64,000 nt of DNA from Physcomitrium patens (GCF_000002425.4 NC_037271.1:8917272-8981271), one strand, 5' to 3'; positions 34,330 through 46,221 are shown, counted from the first letter of the stretch. The notes: a model not told the origin generated them from the sequence alone. Made by a program: numbers and translations.

Positions 34330-34915
34330 TGAAATAGGATCGATCAATCTCAAGTATCCAAGATCCTTGTAATCCACAAGAACATAAAACCTCATCACAA
34401 GGTAGGACAAACTAAACCAAAACAAAACTGAATAGAATTAAACAGAATGGGATATGGTAGATAAAACTAAGCAATTGAAATTTATTCATAACAAAATAAA
34501 ATATAAAGATCTAAAATCCAATTTTATTAATAAAAATGGTCCGAAGCTAGAATTTATCAAATATTCTTATAAACTCCCACAAGTCTTATTTATACTTTAA
34601 TCTATTACCATAGACGTTCTAGAATGTTTTGAGGTGGTTGATTATATTATGATATTTATATAAAATTTATTATTGAAGGTTCTACTATTTGTCCTACTTA
34701 AATAACTCTTCTATACTTTTTTTAATTCGTTCCATGGTAGATCCCTCCTTCATTACGACTTTAAACTCTTTCTAGAATATTCCATAGTATATCCTATGTG
34801 GTTCATTAATCTAACTCCAATTCTTAAAACTTCCATAACTTGTCAAATATGGTTCTAATTATCTATTTCTATGTATTAATAATATTAATATCTTATTTAT
34901 ATCCTATTACTTTAA
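34330..34915 (-). repeat. 5' LTR of element E with heat-shock elements
   Basis: The inner end is TGAAATAGGAT at 34,330. The outer end is near 34,915 and is judged by loss of similarity to 29,506-29,745. It contains a perfect three-unit heat-shock element at 34,770-34,782 (TTCTAGAATATTC), an imperfect one at 34,618-34,630, and a TATA-like box at 34,587-34,594 on the minus strand. Only its inner 173 bases are present in the right arm. Confidence 0.8.
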
Positions 34916-37900
34916 TTATCTTATAAATATATTATTTTATTTTTTATTTTTTATGAATGCTAAATTATTTTAATTATTTTATTTCAATAGAAATGAAATA
35001 ATTGTATAGATAATCAAAAAATACAATCTTCTATGGTTTGATGGTATCGAGAATAAATTCTTTCAAAAAATTGAGCTCACCATTAAAAAATATATATATA
35101 TATATATTATGATTAATCTACTACGACTAATTCAATAATATACAAAAAAAATATATTATTAGATCTCAAATTTTCTTTCAAGTAGAACAAATTTTGGTCC
35201 TTGACTAGCTCTTGCTAAGAAACAATATTTGTCTAACTTATTTGGCACAAAAGATTAATTACTAACACATAGATAAGAATAGTCAGTTTATATACTGACA
35301 TTTCTTATGTAATTTAATTCCTCCAAAAGCACTAAAGTATCTTATATTGAATTTAGAAGTATCATAGAACTTGTAAAATTTGAATCTATTCAATTTTTCT
35401 TTTATATAGATTAACATCCAATCCTTTATATTAGAAATTGTAGAATACCTTTTCATAGAAACAAGCTATCTTTTCAAGGAATATTTTCTTTTGATTAATC
35501 TTTTTTGTTAGCTTTGATATTTATTAAAATATCTATACTTATAGATCATTTAGATTTATAGAAATAAATGTCTTTTTAGAAGAAGTTATGAAATAATTTT
35601 TATAATAGAACTTTAATAAAATTTTAAAAATAAATACAAAAATAAAATTAAAATACACTTTATATAATTAATAATTACTTGTAATTAAGCTAAATTTAAA
35701 AATTAGGATAAAAATACTTAGATATGGCCTAGACTGCATCTTTAGGCTTTTCCAAACAATTGAGATATCCAAAACCTTAGTTTAGAGATTTTCCATGTTG
35801 ATTCTTACCACTTTAGTATCTAACAATAAGTAATTTTAATTGATCGTTAGAACTTAATGTAAGATAGAGATATATCAAAATAACTATGGCAACGAAGACA
35901 TAGTCATAACTATCAATATTTACACAAAGGTGGTAGTTTCATATTTTATTAATGATTTTATCATAAAATAATTTATAAAAATATTATGTAAAAAGTTACA
36001 TCAGATTCTATGTAAGAAGTATTACACAATGAATTGAAGTAGATAATTGGAATAGCTACAAAAAAATGATAATTCTTTTCAAACATATAATCCTTCTCAA
36101 CTTAATAGAGAATAATCCAAAATTAATCAATTATTGGTGTAGTTATTACATCTTAGTTAGAAAGTAAATAGAGAAGCAAATTACTCAATTGATATTATTA
36201 ACTAAAATTTAAAATATGAATATTTTTTTGAAGATATTTCTTTCAAAAAATTATTATCATCTTTATTTTATACAATATTTAAAATTCATAAATTTCAGAC
36301 ATAGAACTTTAAAATAGATTGTAAAGAAATTTGGAATATAAATCTATTTAAAGGCTTTCAAACTATGAAAATATCTACAATCCTCACAAGGGTGGAATTG
36401 CAAAATAGCTAGGAAGGACATGAATCTCAAAAAAAAAAAAAAAAATCTCAATACATTCCTATGTCACTCAAAAAGACTAAAAAATTACTCAAAGATGGTA
36501 ATATATTGAATTAGAATGAATATTGCCAAAGACTAGAAGATTAAAAAGACTTGAAACAAGACTAGGAACTAGAAAGGTATTGACAAGAGTGAAGAAGGTA
36601 TCACTACTACTTCCATGTATACTACCCAACTACGAGCTATGTAATAATGTCCTATAGGACCTCCAACTCATGTCCAATTTGCAAGACACATGTTTTAACT
36701 TTCAACTCAAGTTTCTTATATTTGCACCAAATTGTTAGCTTGTACTACAAGCTATCCATACGTATGATACATGGCTAACGTGTTGGCCAAGTTTCTAACC
36801 TATCAATCAACTAAAAACATGTATAAAATAAAATACATATCTATGTAGCTTGTAAGAAGCTTTGCCATAAGTATAAAAATATCCAATAATGTTGAGCAAT
36901 TACAATGCAAATATGAATAAACTCATGAAAAGTATTATTCAATATAGCAAATATATTGTAATAGAAAAAATAAATATAATAGTAGATACATTCTATAAAC
37001 ATCTATCTCTAGCTACATTAATATAATATATGATATTTGATATATTTAATATATACTAAATTATATACTTAATTTTCTTGAAGTCTAATTTGACTAATAA
37101 AAAAATAGTATGAAATCTACAATACTTTATTATAAAGTAATTAATTCCTATTATGAATAATTTTAATATATATATATATATATATATTGTTAAGAGGCAA
37201 ATGATATAAAATTATCGATGACTCTTCAAACCATGAGTTTGCTTGAGCTTTTATATTTGCACCTTCTAATTCAACTACAATTGTTCAATACTAGTTGTTT
37301 CTCATTACTTCTAAATCTCTTGTTGTAGTATAGGAAACTAAAAAGAGTTTGCAAGGAATTGGCTCTTATTTGATTGGTTGCATTGAACTTATGGTAGCAA
37401 TGCTCCAACTAACAATTAATAAAAGCTGTGATTTGTTGTCAATTATTTTGAAAGTTAATCTTCCACCAATTTTAGTGATATGTCAAACCAATAAAGACAT
37501 GGGATTGTATCACATTTGCAATAAAAAAAGTATTGGCCTAGAAAAATCAGCAATAGCTAATGGCACGTCATAATCTCAATATAAATAATTTCCACTGATA
37601 GATTTGATTAAATTCTCAAATTTCAAATGTAATTGGAATATGCTAAATGGTATAGTATTCAAGACATTTTAGGCATGGTGTCATGTAATATTCAAATTTT
37701 TGGCATGGTATAATGCACAATGGGATAGAAAGATTAAAATCTCCTTCTAGCAATTCATGATCTAATGTAATCTTAAAATTTTGAAAATAGCACTATCTTG
37801 TGCTAATGATAACATTGAAAAGAAACCAATACTTGAACAAATTCATGAACATTTTGCTCACCAACAAGAAAGCTTTGATAGAAATAAAGAAAAATCAAAA

Positions 37901-38344
37901 AATAAAGGAAAGATCATCAAATCAATCTTTAAACATCTATACTTTTGAAACTCTACAAAACATACAAAAACATTGAAACAAATTAAAACAATCCATGACC
38001 ACTCAAGTAGATGTCTTGGCTATTACTAAAGTGAACTCTTATTCATTTTTCTCGCAAACAAGAGACTCACCATAATAGAACCTTTTTACTTCTTCTATTT
38101 CTTCTGCTTCTAAAGTTAGGAAATATATACTTGACTATGCATTGCAATTGAAAAGTTCTTGATGGATTGCAGTGCTTTCTGTATTAACAAAGGTAAAGTG
38201 TGAAGGCATCACACAACCTCAACTTCAAGCCTTTATACAAGAATCTCCTATAGTTTCTACAAATGTTAAATATTAAATTTAAGGTCAATGTGACGCACTA
38301 AGATGAATCGAAGAATCATGACAAAATTGGGAGATAATGCAGTG
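34916..38344. other. AT-rich spacer without recognised genes
   Basis: This is very AT-rich DNA with TA repeats (for example 35,092-35,108 and 37,171-37,188) and an A run at 36,430-36,445. A 74-codon frame at 37,349-37,573 and readable but broken stretches at 37,700-38,250 look like remains of transposon coding sequence. I cannot assign them to a family. The last 80 bases are the PAL 3' flank. Confidence 0.6.
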
Positions 38345-40564
38345 TCAACTAACAAGAGGCGCCAACGGGGAAGGCCCTGGTGTGCCGGTCCAGCCTTGAA
38401 GGCATTCCAACAAAGGAGCCACCAATTGGCCTGCAGAAATGGCATTAAACACCTTCTCAATCTCTTGCCCCGGAGAGACCGTCCTCTGCCCAGACAAGAG
38501 CTGCGTCTTCAAGTCTCCGCGCACTAGCTTGTACAATGGATACGTCCTACAATCTTTAATCCTGTTGGGAACCAAGGATAGTCCCTTTGTGTCATATGCT
38601 TCTCGCACCGCGGGCACCACACGGCTCAGCTGTAGCTTCAGCTCTGCCTCAAACACTGGAATCTGCCTAAACACTGCGTTGGAGGTTTCCTTGTCTGCAC
38701 TCTTCAAGGCATGGCTCACCAGCACCCCTCGCAGTTTCTCCATCAGCGGGTATGAATCACTGGTGGAATCGTCGATGTAGCTGAACACCGGCTGACGATC
38801 CACTACCATCATAAGTTCCTTCTCGCAAAACCGTGATGGCAGCAGTGATCCGTCGCTGCCCATGAAGAGCGTCTTCTTAGCCACCTGTGTCACTACTTGC
38901 TTCACGGCCGACTGCATGGTCTCTTCGACATGACGCAGGTCGATAGCCTGGCACAAGCCTACCAAGAAGGTGGCGCTCATGAGCTTGAGAATCTCCATGG
39001 CTTCCTCCGTCTTGCGGGCTGACACCAATCCCAGTGAGTTCACATCTTGGTTGTGTTGCTCCGCGCTTTGGACGTGGGTGGTGACCGGGTTGGCTAGGTA
39101 GTTAATCTCAGATAGGTACGAGGCCATGGCGATCTCTGCCCCTTTCATGCCGTAATCCAGGCTGGGGTTGGGTCCCCCGCTCAAATTGGACGGTAATCCG
39201 TTGTTGTAGTAGTCGTTCACAAGTTCGGAGAATTGTGCGAACATGAGCTTTGCGATAGCGGCCAGCGCCAGGCGCATGTTGTCCATGGACACGCCGATGG
39301 GCGTGCCCTGGAAGTTGCCGCCGTGCAGGGCGATGCCCCTGGCAGCGTCGATGATGGGATTGTCGTTCACAGAGTTGATCTCCCGCTCGATGGCGTGGGT
39401 GGCGTTGCGGATGACCTCCACCTGAGGGCCCAGCCACTGTGGGGAAGTTCGCAGCGCATATCTGTCCTGCTTAGGCTTGCGCAGGGGGTCGGTCTCATTG
39501 AACTTGGTGGCAACCTTCATGAAGGAACTCCCGTCCAGCACCCACTCCATGACAGCCGCAGCTTCCATCTGTCCGGGGTGGTGCTTCAGCTTGTGAGTCA
39601 GGGGGTCGGCAAATTCAGGCTTGCCCTGCATTACCTCGCAAAAGAGCGAGGACAGAACCTCGGCGAGCAACACCATGATATTGGCATCGTAGCACACGGT
39701 GGAAGCGAGGGCGGAACCGACTGCGGTGCCGTTGACAAGGGCGAGCCCTTCCTTGGGCGCCAGCTCGAAGGGCTTCTCCACGCCTGCGATGCGCAAGGCC
39801 TCAAGCGCGGAAACCTCTCGTCCGTCCTCGGTGACTGCTTTGGAATTGGGGCGACCAGTGAGCAGGCCGGCGATATACGACAAGGGGACGAGGTCGCCGG
39901 ATGCCGTGATGGTACCTCGCAAGGGCAACTCGGGGGTGACGTGCGCGTTGAGTAGCTTCTCCATAGCTTGGAGGATCTCCCAGCGGATGCCAGAATAGCC
40001 CTGCATCAGAGTGTTGGTACGCACTAGCATGGCCGCTCGGGCAGTCTCGGATGGCAGGGAGTTACCCTTGCCGAGGACTCCCGCATTCAGGAAGCGGATG
40101 AGTTCGCGCTGGAGCTCCACTCCTTGCTGCGTGCGACGATGAGAGGTCGCTCCGAACCCGGTGGTAACGCCGTAGATGTCACCTCCGCTCATGATCCTGT
40201 CGAGCACCCAGTTGGAGCTCTCGTCCACTCTACTCTTGGCATTGGCAGCATCGAGCACGACATGCACGTCAGGTCTGCGAGCAATAGCTGCTACCTGAGG
40301 TACAGTGAGGGTGGCTCCCTCGATCATGACCTGGGTGGCATTTTGGTAAGTGTCGACCATCCGCTTGATTTCTTCGAGGTGGCTGCATTCCATGGCCTTG
40401 GCGGTCTTGGCCCAGTTGAGAGGATCCGCACCATGAACTGGTCCATTACCGAGGAGGCCAATGCAGTACGGAGATGTGTTATCATCAAGCATCATGTCTG
40501 AAGATGCCGCATCAATTTGCTCACCTGATCTGACGACATTAATCTCCCCAGCTCGTGGTGCCAT
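38345..40564 (-). CDS. PAL: Phenylalanine ammonia-lyase, intronless, intact
   Basis: PAL removes ammonia from phenylalanine to give trans-cinnamate, the committed step into phenylpropanoids (lignin-like polymers, flavonoids, UV screens). It acts as a cytosolic tetramer. The single frame of 739 residues is uninterrupted. The catalytic tyrosine motif YGVTTGFG is at residues 131-138. The Ala-Ser-Gly that self-cyclises into the MIO cofactor is at 221-223 ([11 protein letters not shown]). The substrate switch FL at 158-159 (IRFLNAG) favours phenylalanine over tyrosine or histidine. The C-terminal shielding domain is complete, though its last residues (PSPLAPLVS) differ from the common form. Most flowering-plant PAL genes have one intron; this one has none. 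It lies in the spacer of the palindrome, divergent from a CHS fragment 1.5 kb upstream. Confidence 0.97.
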   Translation of the reverse strand: MAPRAGEINVVRSGEQIDAASSDMMLDDNTSPYCIGLLGNGPVHGADPLNWAKTAKAMECSHLEEIKRMVDTYQNATQVMIEGATLTVPQVAAIARRPDVHVVLDAANAKSRVDESSNWVLDRIMSGGDIYGVTTGFGATSHRRTQQGVELQRELIRFLNAGVLGKGNSLPSETARAAMLVRTNTLMQGYSGIRWEILQAMEKLLNAHVTPELPLRGTITASGDLVPLSYIAGLLTGRPNSKAVTEDGREVSALEALRIAGVEKPFELAPKEGLALVNGTAVGSALASTVCYDANIMVLLAEVLSSLFCEVMQGKPEFADPLTHKLKHHPGQMEAAAVMEWVLDGSSFMKVATKFNETDPLRKPKQDRYALRTSPQWLGPQVEVIRNATHAIEREINSVNDNPIIDAARGIALHGGNFQGTPIGVSMDNMRLALAAIAKLMFAQFSELVNDYYNNGLPSNLSGGPNPSLDYGMKGAEIAMASYLSEINYLANPVTTHVQSAEQHNQDVNSLGLVSARKTEEAMEILKLMSATFLVGLCQAIDLRHVEETMQSAVKQVVTQVAKKTLFMGSDGSLLPSRFCEKELMMVVDRQPVFSYIDDSTSDSYPLMEKLRGVLVSHALKSADKETSNAVFRQIPVFEAELKLQLSRVVPAVREAYDTKGLSLVPNRIKDCRTYPLYKLVRGDLKTQLLSGQRTVSPGQEIEKVFNAISAGQLVAPLLECLQGWTGTPGPSPLAPLVS

Positions 40565-42039
40565 TGTTGGTATTGAAGACCTGCAATTACACTATCTGTC
40601 GAAATCTACTTGGTGTGCGGAGGTACGCAAAAATGTGATGTACTGAGAGTTCGAAGTCGTGCCTGAACGCCTACTTCGGGAAACAATCTCAACCAAGCAG
40701 CAGAAGCAAACTTTGCTGATCTATCAAGATATGGAAGGTGAATCAATTGCTGAAGGGTGGGATGCAGGCCCTGTCCAGCATTCGCTGCTTGAATAGGCCT
40801 CAGGGAGAAGTGAAGATTGATGAGATTCGGGGAATGCTCTTTAATGCCTCTGGCAGGGGCGCGTTGACCGTCGAAAGGTATTCTAACGACTGACCCTAGT
40901 CCATAAAGGTGGGTATATTGCGCTGAAAACAGTCCGAGGTGGCGTTGAAATGTTGAAAGTGGTGCGCTTCCTGGACTTATGAGCCTCCTAGTGCCACATG
41001 AAGAATGAGAGTCCTCCAGATTGATTTATGATACAGGGTTGTTGAAATTTAGTTCGTCTGTCGTTCACTTCAACACTATATCATACTACAATTCCCCTCA
41101 TGTTCTTGTCGGTGGGTCTTGGGCAGGTGTCATGGATCAACCACGGTGGACTGCACCAAAAGTGACAGCACCTGATTGAATATACCCTGTTTACAAAGGA
41201 ATTGTGCACCTTTGAAAGTACTTCTCTGGGGTGGACCCACTTTCTATTGGAGTAACGTTGGACGCGTGTTCTTGTTTTGAAAGAGGAAGGCGCTACGATG
41301 CTTCGTGGTCTTCACCCTGATTCTCAGAGTCTCTGTCACACTGGTCTGCTGGACTGGATCGTTTCGCTGATGTCAATACTGACCAAAATATAAGATTTCA
41401 AAGGGCCAAGACAAAACCATGAGTTTTGTCGTCCAATTGCGATATTCAAAATTATCGTGTAAAATTCAATTGCGAAATTCAAAAAAATTAGCGCAATTGT
41501 GAAATTAAAAATTCGCCTCCAGATGGCATGGGTACACATAAAGTCTCAAAGGGGTTAAAGCAGTAAAAAGGTCAACAGATTTCAACATCAATAACTCCAC
41601 AGAAAGAGTACACGATTCAATGGAGTAAACGGCTTTCTTTATTTCTGCAGATATAAAGTGGCGGTCAAAATGAAATACACCCAGGTCAAGGACATCTCGA
41701 TCCTGATGAGAGTGTCAACATAGTGATGCTCTTAAAGGGCACACGCTGTGCATGAAATAGCAGGGTCGATACAAGCTTCAAAACGGAAGTCGCCACCCAA
41801 CTACACTGTCTATTAATTCTCTGGCAATCTCTCCGATCTTTGTTCTCAAGTTACTTACGAAAATAGACTAGCTTGTGGCGAACTAAGAGAGTGAGGTGTC
41901 CCCGCAGATCCCAACTGGTAGCATAACTGAATCAGTGCGTAGAACAACCTCTCTTAATGCAGTATAAGCAAAGGGACCAAGCCGGAATACGTTTGGCAGC
42001 ACAGATTGAGAACCAGAATGAAGAAATCAACCGAGGTTG
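40565..42039. other. PAL upstream region, no recognised gene
   Basis: This is the presumed PAL promoter and leader. I see no clear TATA box. On the PAL strand a possible intron acceptor (ATTGCAG) lies just before the start codon at about 40,580, so a 5' leader intron is possible. A triplicated short motif lies at 41,434-41,520. No convincing coding frame is present. Confidence 0.5.
41434..41520. repeat. Three imperfect copies of a CAATTGCGAAATTCAAAA motif
   Basis: Copies begin at 41,434, 41,467 and 41,494, each CAATTG followed by CGAAATTCAAA-like sequence. The spacing is 33 and 27 bases. It lies about 0.9 kb upstream of the PAL start codon. The role is unknown. Confidence 0.6.
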
Positions 42040-42333
42040 TCAAATGGCTTCTGGTGGGGATATTAGGAGGGCCGCTCTTCCCAGGGTCAGCCCCGCCCTG
42101 AAGGCGGGGCTGAAGCTGACCGACGACAAGATGCAAGGGAGCAGGGACATAACGTCCGAGTTTGGCAACATGTCTAGCGCCTCTGTGTTGGTTGTGTTGG
42201 ATCAGATTCGCACAGGTCTGTGAAGATGGATGCGTCCACTTTGGGCGAGGGCAGCGAGTTCGGATTCTTCATTGGCTTCGGACCACGACTGAGACTTGAA
42301 GTGCTTGTGCTCCGCGCCGCTCCCAACGCCTAG
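42040..42333 (+). pseudogene. CHS: Chalcone synthase C-terminal fragment
   Basis: This is the last 85-90 codons of a second CHS gene. Readable parts are LKLTDDKMQGSRD, SEFGNMSSASVL (with the catalytic asparagine) and LDQIR, then after a one-base shift near 42,222 STLGEGSEFGFFIGFGP and LEVLVLRAAPNA, ending in TAG at 42,331-42,333. The catalytic-histidine segment before it is scrambled. It is less diverged from functional CHS than the copy at 21,048-21,740. It reads away from PAL. Confidence 0.9.
42088..42112. other. Perfect GC-rich hairpin within the CHS fragment
   Basis: CAGCCCCGCC at 42,088-42,097 is exactly complementary to GGCGGGGCTG at 42,103-42,112, with the 5-base loop CTGAA between. 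It sits at the junction where CHS similarity becomes scrambled. Confidence 0.75.
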
Positions 42334-42729
42334 ATTCCCTCCCACCCACCCCTCCTTTTTACTCTCCATTCTCATCAATTTGTATCATATCATGGGTATT
42401 GGCAAATGCTTTATACAGAAAGGGCCTTGCTTTAATTAAGCTGGAAGAGGATCACACAACCTAACATTGTAAAACATTCTGTGGAACTGAGTGTAGAAAC
42501 AAAAACTGAAAATATTCACACTGCATCACAATTTGTCTACAAAAATAGCAACTCCGATAAAATCATCTCGGGTCCACAAACAGTGTAATTCATCGATTTA
42601 GTCACTGCCTCTGCATTTTCTGGATAATTGTAGTTTGCTGAGGGACCGTATCCAGTCAACTCTTACGTGCCACCATAAAAATGTCACTACTATCCAAAAA
42701 ATACATCACATCAAACAAGAAGGATTAAT
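42334..42729. other. CHS 3' flank and junction to the right arm
   Basis: No gene is seen. The first 170 bases match the 3' flank of the other CHS copy (20,890-21,047, minus strand), showing that the two CHS genes are paralogues duplicated with flanking sequence. The end abuts the inner boundary of the right arm at about 42,730. Confidence 0.6.
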
Positions 42730-43257
42730 GTTTTGTTTTGTTATGTATAAATTTCAGTTGCTTAGTTTTGTCTACCATATCCCATTCTGTTTAATTCTAT
42801 TCAGTTTTGTTTTGGTTTAGTTTGTCCTACCTTGTGATGAGGTTTTATGTTCTTGTGGATTACAAGGATCTTGGATACTTGAGATTGATCGATCCTATTT
42901 CATTGGTATCAGAGCAAATGCTAGATTGTTCTTTGGTAGTGTGTCGATAGCCACCATCTAGTCTAAGATCAGTTGTTGTAGTCACATTAGGTACTATGTT
43001 GAGGCTACCACAAACTACTCTTAAAAAGTCAAATAAAAGATGAGAAGGCATTATAATAGTAGGGTCCAGTGGAGAAATTACAACATGGGAGCTATGGCAG
43101 AGCAATCCCAAATGGAGGCTCAAATACATCACTTATTAGACCAAATAGCTACTTTATAAGAGCAAATAGAAGCCTCAAGGACAAAAAAGTTGACATGTGC
43201 TAGGCTAAAATTGAGTAAGCCTAGTACATACTCTAGAACTTCAAAACAAAAAGATGT

Positions 43258-43533
43258 ATGTCAATGGCTCTTCAACATGCGACAATACTTCCAACTATTT
43301 GGACAAATATCACTAAAAGAATTATATATGCAGCCAACTATTTGAGAGATGCGGTAGTCATTTGGTGGCAACATCGAGTTCAAAACTATAGAGTTCAAGG
43401 TGGATTCTGTGATTGGGAGGAGTTTGAGACCAAGTTTAGGAATCAATTTCAGCCCATCAATGCAGAGAAGATAGCATATGATCAGTTGACAAATCTTACA
43501 CAATCTAAGTTGATGCAAGCTTATATCTCCTGA
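43258..43533 (+). pseudogene. Element E gag remnant, right copy
   Basis: The same 91-codon gag core as at 33,699-33,974 (YLRDAVVIWWQHRVQ), with one residue different (threonine for isoleucine in the TNITKR stretch). Decayed knuckle and protease sequence follows to about 44,570, with no open frame. Confidence 0.85.
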
Positions 43534-44569
43534 TTCAAATTTTTATATTTTCAAATTAGTAATATTTTGGAGGCAAAGATTCCTATGAGGTTTAAAATCT
43601 AAGATCCAACGAGAGGTGGAACTAAAGGATCTACAAATGTTTGAAGAGATAATTTAGATTACAAAGAGGATTGATGGTATAGATTTCAAAAATTGTGGAA
43701 TATGACCTATAGCACAAAATCTTATAATGTTATCTAATACTATGGTACAAAAATCAATGCCAATGGAGATTGATGTCCTACAAGGATCATTGATACCACA
43801 AAGATGAAAAATATTGATGCAAAAGAGATTGTATTTTTATTGTCGGGAGCCAAGCCATTAGATTGGAAGTTGTCCACAATGTCAAAATTCAAGCACCAAC
43901 AAAACAAGGTAGGTTTATAGTCTCAAAGTTCATCAAGTCAATAATGAGACAGAGTAAGAATACAAGGCTCTCTAATGAAGGCGTCGAGGGCCAATATTGG
44001 AAATAGCTACTATTTTTCATAGACAAATGGAAAAGCCTCAAATAACTATAAAAAGAATTAATTGGTACATCTAATAGGACTACTAAGAAGACAACCATGT
44101 CAAGTGCTTGTAAATTGTCACTCTATGAAAAATTGTATCTCAACTGGAATTATTGACTGATTTAAAATTAAAACTAAGGCAATCAAGAGAAGAAGCATAT
44201 ACCTTGCAGATGACTGAGAAAATATATTGAGTGAGATATGTGAAAAAAAAAACCTTGAGGTTGACTGACACCTATGTCTTAAGAGAGAGGTTCAAGGTAA
44301 CAAAGCTAAGGCATGATGTTATCTTTGGTATGCCATGGCTAGAGATAAGAAATAAACAAGTTGATTGAATAGAAAGTATAATCTCTTTTAAAGATAGTGG
44401 ATGCAAAGTGACTCTTTGCACCTTTGCATTAAGTGAAGAAGAAAGATAATTTGCAATTAAAGACTTATTTGTAGGAACGACCTTTATGAAGAAGCAAATA
44501 TAGCATAAGCAACCGATATATATGGTGGTTCCAAATCTTGCATCAATGATATGAAAGATAGCCAAAGGA

Positions 44570-45990
44570 GTAGAATTAGTAGATCAACTCGTACAGAAAT
44601 ATCAAGATGTCTTTCTAATCAACCTATCTAGTGGCATGCCTCTTAATCAATGTGCCCTCTTTCAAATAGAACTATTTCATGGAGCCAAATCAATAAGTCG
44701 ACCAATTTATTGCATATCACTAAAAGAACTTGAAGAGTTATGAAAGACATTCAATAAACTCTTAGAGAATGGCATGATTTGAAAAAATGCATCACCATAG
44801 GGAGCACTTGTATTCTTTATACTCAAAAAGGATGGTGGACTTTGTTTTTGCATCGACTATCAAGGCCTCAATAAGCAGACTATTAAGAATACATATCTAC
44901 TTTTATGTGTGGATGATCTTCTTGACCAACTTCAAGGTGCAACCATCTTTAGTAAATTGAAACTTTAGAGTGACTATTGGCAGATACCTATTTCAAGAGA
45001 GGATGTAAAAAAGACGAAATTTTGCATGTGCTATGGACATTTTGAATGGCTGATTTTACCTTTTGGCCTTACCAATGCTCCAAACTCTTTCATGGATCAC
45101 ATCAACAAATTGTTTCAAGACTTTTTGAACAAGTATGTAATTGTCTTCATTGATGATATCCCTATATATAGTAAAACCTTTGAAGAGTATGAGAAACACC
45201 TAAGAAAAGTACTGAGTTGGCTAAAAGATAGTCACTTCTATTACAAGCAATTAAAATGTGAACTTTGGAAGTCGAAAGTCTTCTTTTTGGAACATGTTGT
45301 GTCCTTCAAAGGCATGCGTATGGAGCAAGATAAGATAAAAGCAATGGAAGATTGGCTAACCCCCAAAGATACTTCTGAAGTTCAGTCATTTTTAGGTCTT
45401 GCTAGATATTATCACCGTTTTGTTCATCGATTTGCATATATTGCTGCCTCATTGACAAACCTATTAGAGAAGAGTGTCCCATTTGAATGGAAATTGGAGC
45501 AGCAAAGCACCTTTGATAGATTGAAGGAGTCACTCAATACTACTCTAATATTGCAACTATATGATTCTAACTTTCCTTATATGCTTAACATTGATGCTTT
45601 CAACTTTATTATTGGAGCGGTCCTTCAACAAGACTTTAGTAGGGACCTTCAATTTATAGCATATGAATCACACAAGTTTAGAAGGATAGAACGCAATTAC
45701 TTTGCACATGATTGGAAGCAATGAGCGATTATATATGCCACAAAGGTATAGTGGCACTATTTATTAGAAAAGCTAGTGGTTGTTCGGATTGACCATCGAT
45801 CCTTGCTACACAATTTACATGAAGAAAATATGAAAATTTGACATCATCTTTGGGAAGAACAGTTGAACTTTTCAATATCCAGCTTAAGTACAAGCAAGGG
45901 TGACAACATACTGTCCTAGACAACTTATTGCAAAGACCAAACTTAAAGGACAAATTAGAAGATAAAGCAAAAATCGCTACCATTAGTAAT
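44570..45990 (+). pseudogene. Element E reverse transcriptase and RNase H, right copy
   Basis: The open core at 45,026-45,724 is identical over 232 codons to 31,508-32,206, with the FIDD active site. Flanking fingers and RNase H segments are broken by the same stops as in the left arm. Confidence 0.88.
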
Positions 45991-46221
45991 ATCATTTCAA
46001 ATCTAATCAAAGAGATAGAATGAAAGGAAGCCATGCATTGAAATGCTTATTTCAAGATAGTTAGCAATCAATTGAAGGTAGGCAATATACATTATCAAGA
46101 TTATAGTCTTAGTGATGGCTTGCTCTATTTCAAGAAGCAAAGTTATGTACTTGATAATACTATATTTTGGATGTACATACTTCAAGAAGGATATGACATC
46201 CCAATATCTAGACATCTAAGA

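Larger units (their letters stand above)
11268..34502. repeat. Left arm of a large inverted duplication
   Basis: This arm is the reverse complement of 42,730-58,480. Matching pairs include 12,211-12,702 with 57,046-57,537, 15,039-15,539 with 54,209-54,709, 18,090-18,839 with 50,889-51,638, and 31,508-32,206 with 45,026-45,724. Most of these are identical in every frame. The left arm is longer because of element F and because part of the right arm is N. The outer edge is set by element C interrupting the other arm, so the duplication may continue outward. Confidence 0.95.
22938..34915 (-). mobile_element. Element E, Ty3/gypsy LTR retrotransposon, decayed, carrying F in its 3' LTR
   Basis: On the minus strand, E has a 5' LTR at 34,330 to about 34,915, an initiator-Met primer site, gag, protease, reverse transcriptase, RNase H and integrase, and a 3' LTR of about 600 bp (22,938-29,745 with element F removed). 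The LTRs share their TGAAATAGGA end but are clearly diverged. Their outer ends near 29,745 and 34,915 lack a clean TG, so those limits are approximate. All genes carry stops. I could not find a target duplication. The right arm repeats all of E except the outer part of its 5' LTR. Confidence 0.88.

Noticed and set aside
22933..34930. Target duplication for element E
   Set aside because: CCAAT precedes the inner LTR at 22,933-22,937 but no copy follows the outer LTR near 34,915, and the outer LTR edge is unclear.
37349..38260. Possible gene at 37,349-37,573 and nearby
   Set aside because: The 74-codon frame has no recognisable motif and lies in AT-rich decayed sequence; I could not support a call beyond possible transposon debris.
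39233..39955. 240-codon plus-strand frame within PAL
   Set aside because: It is antisense to conserved PAL coding sequence and is explained by GC-rich codon use.
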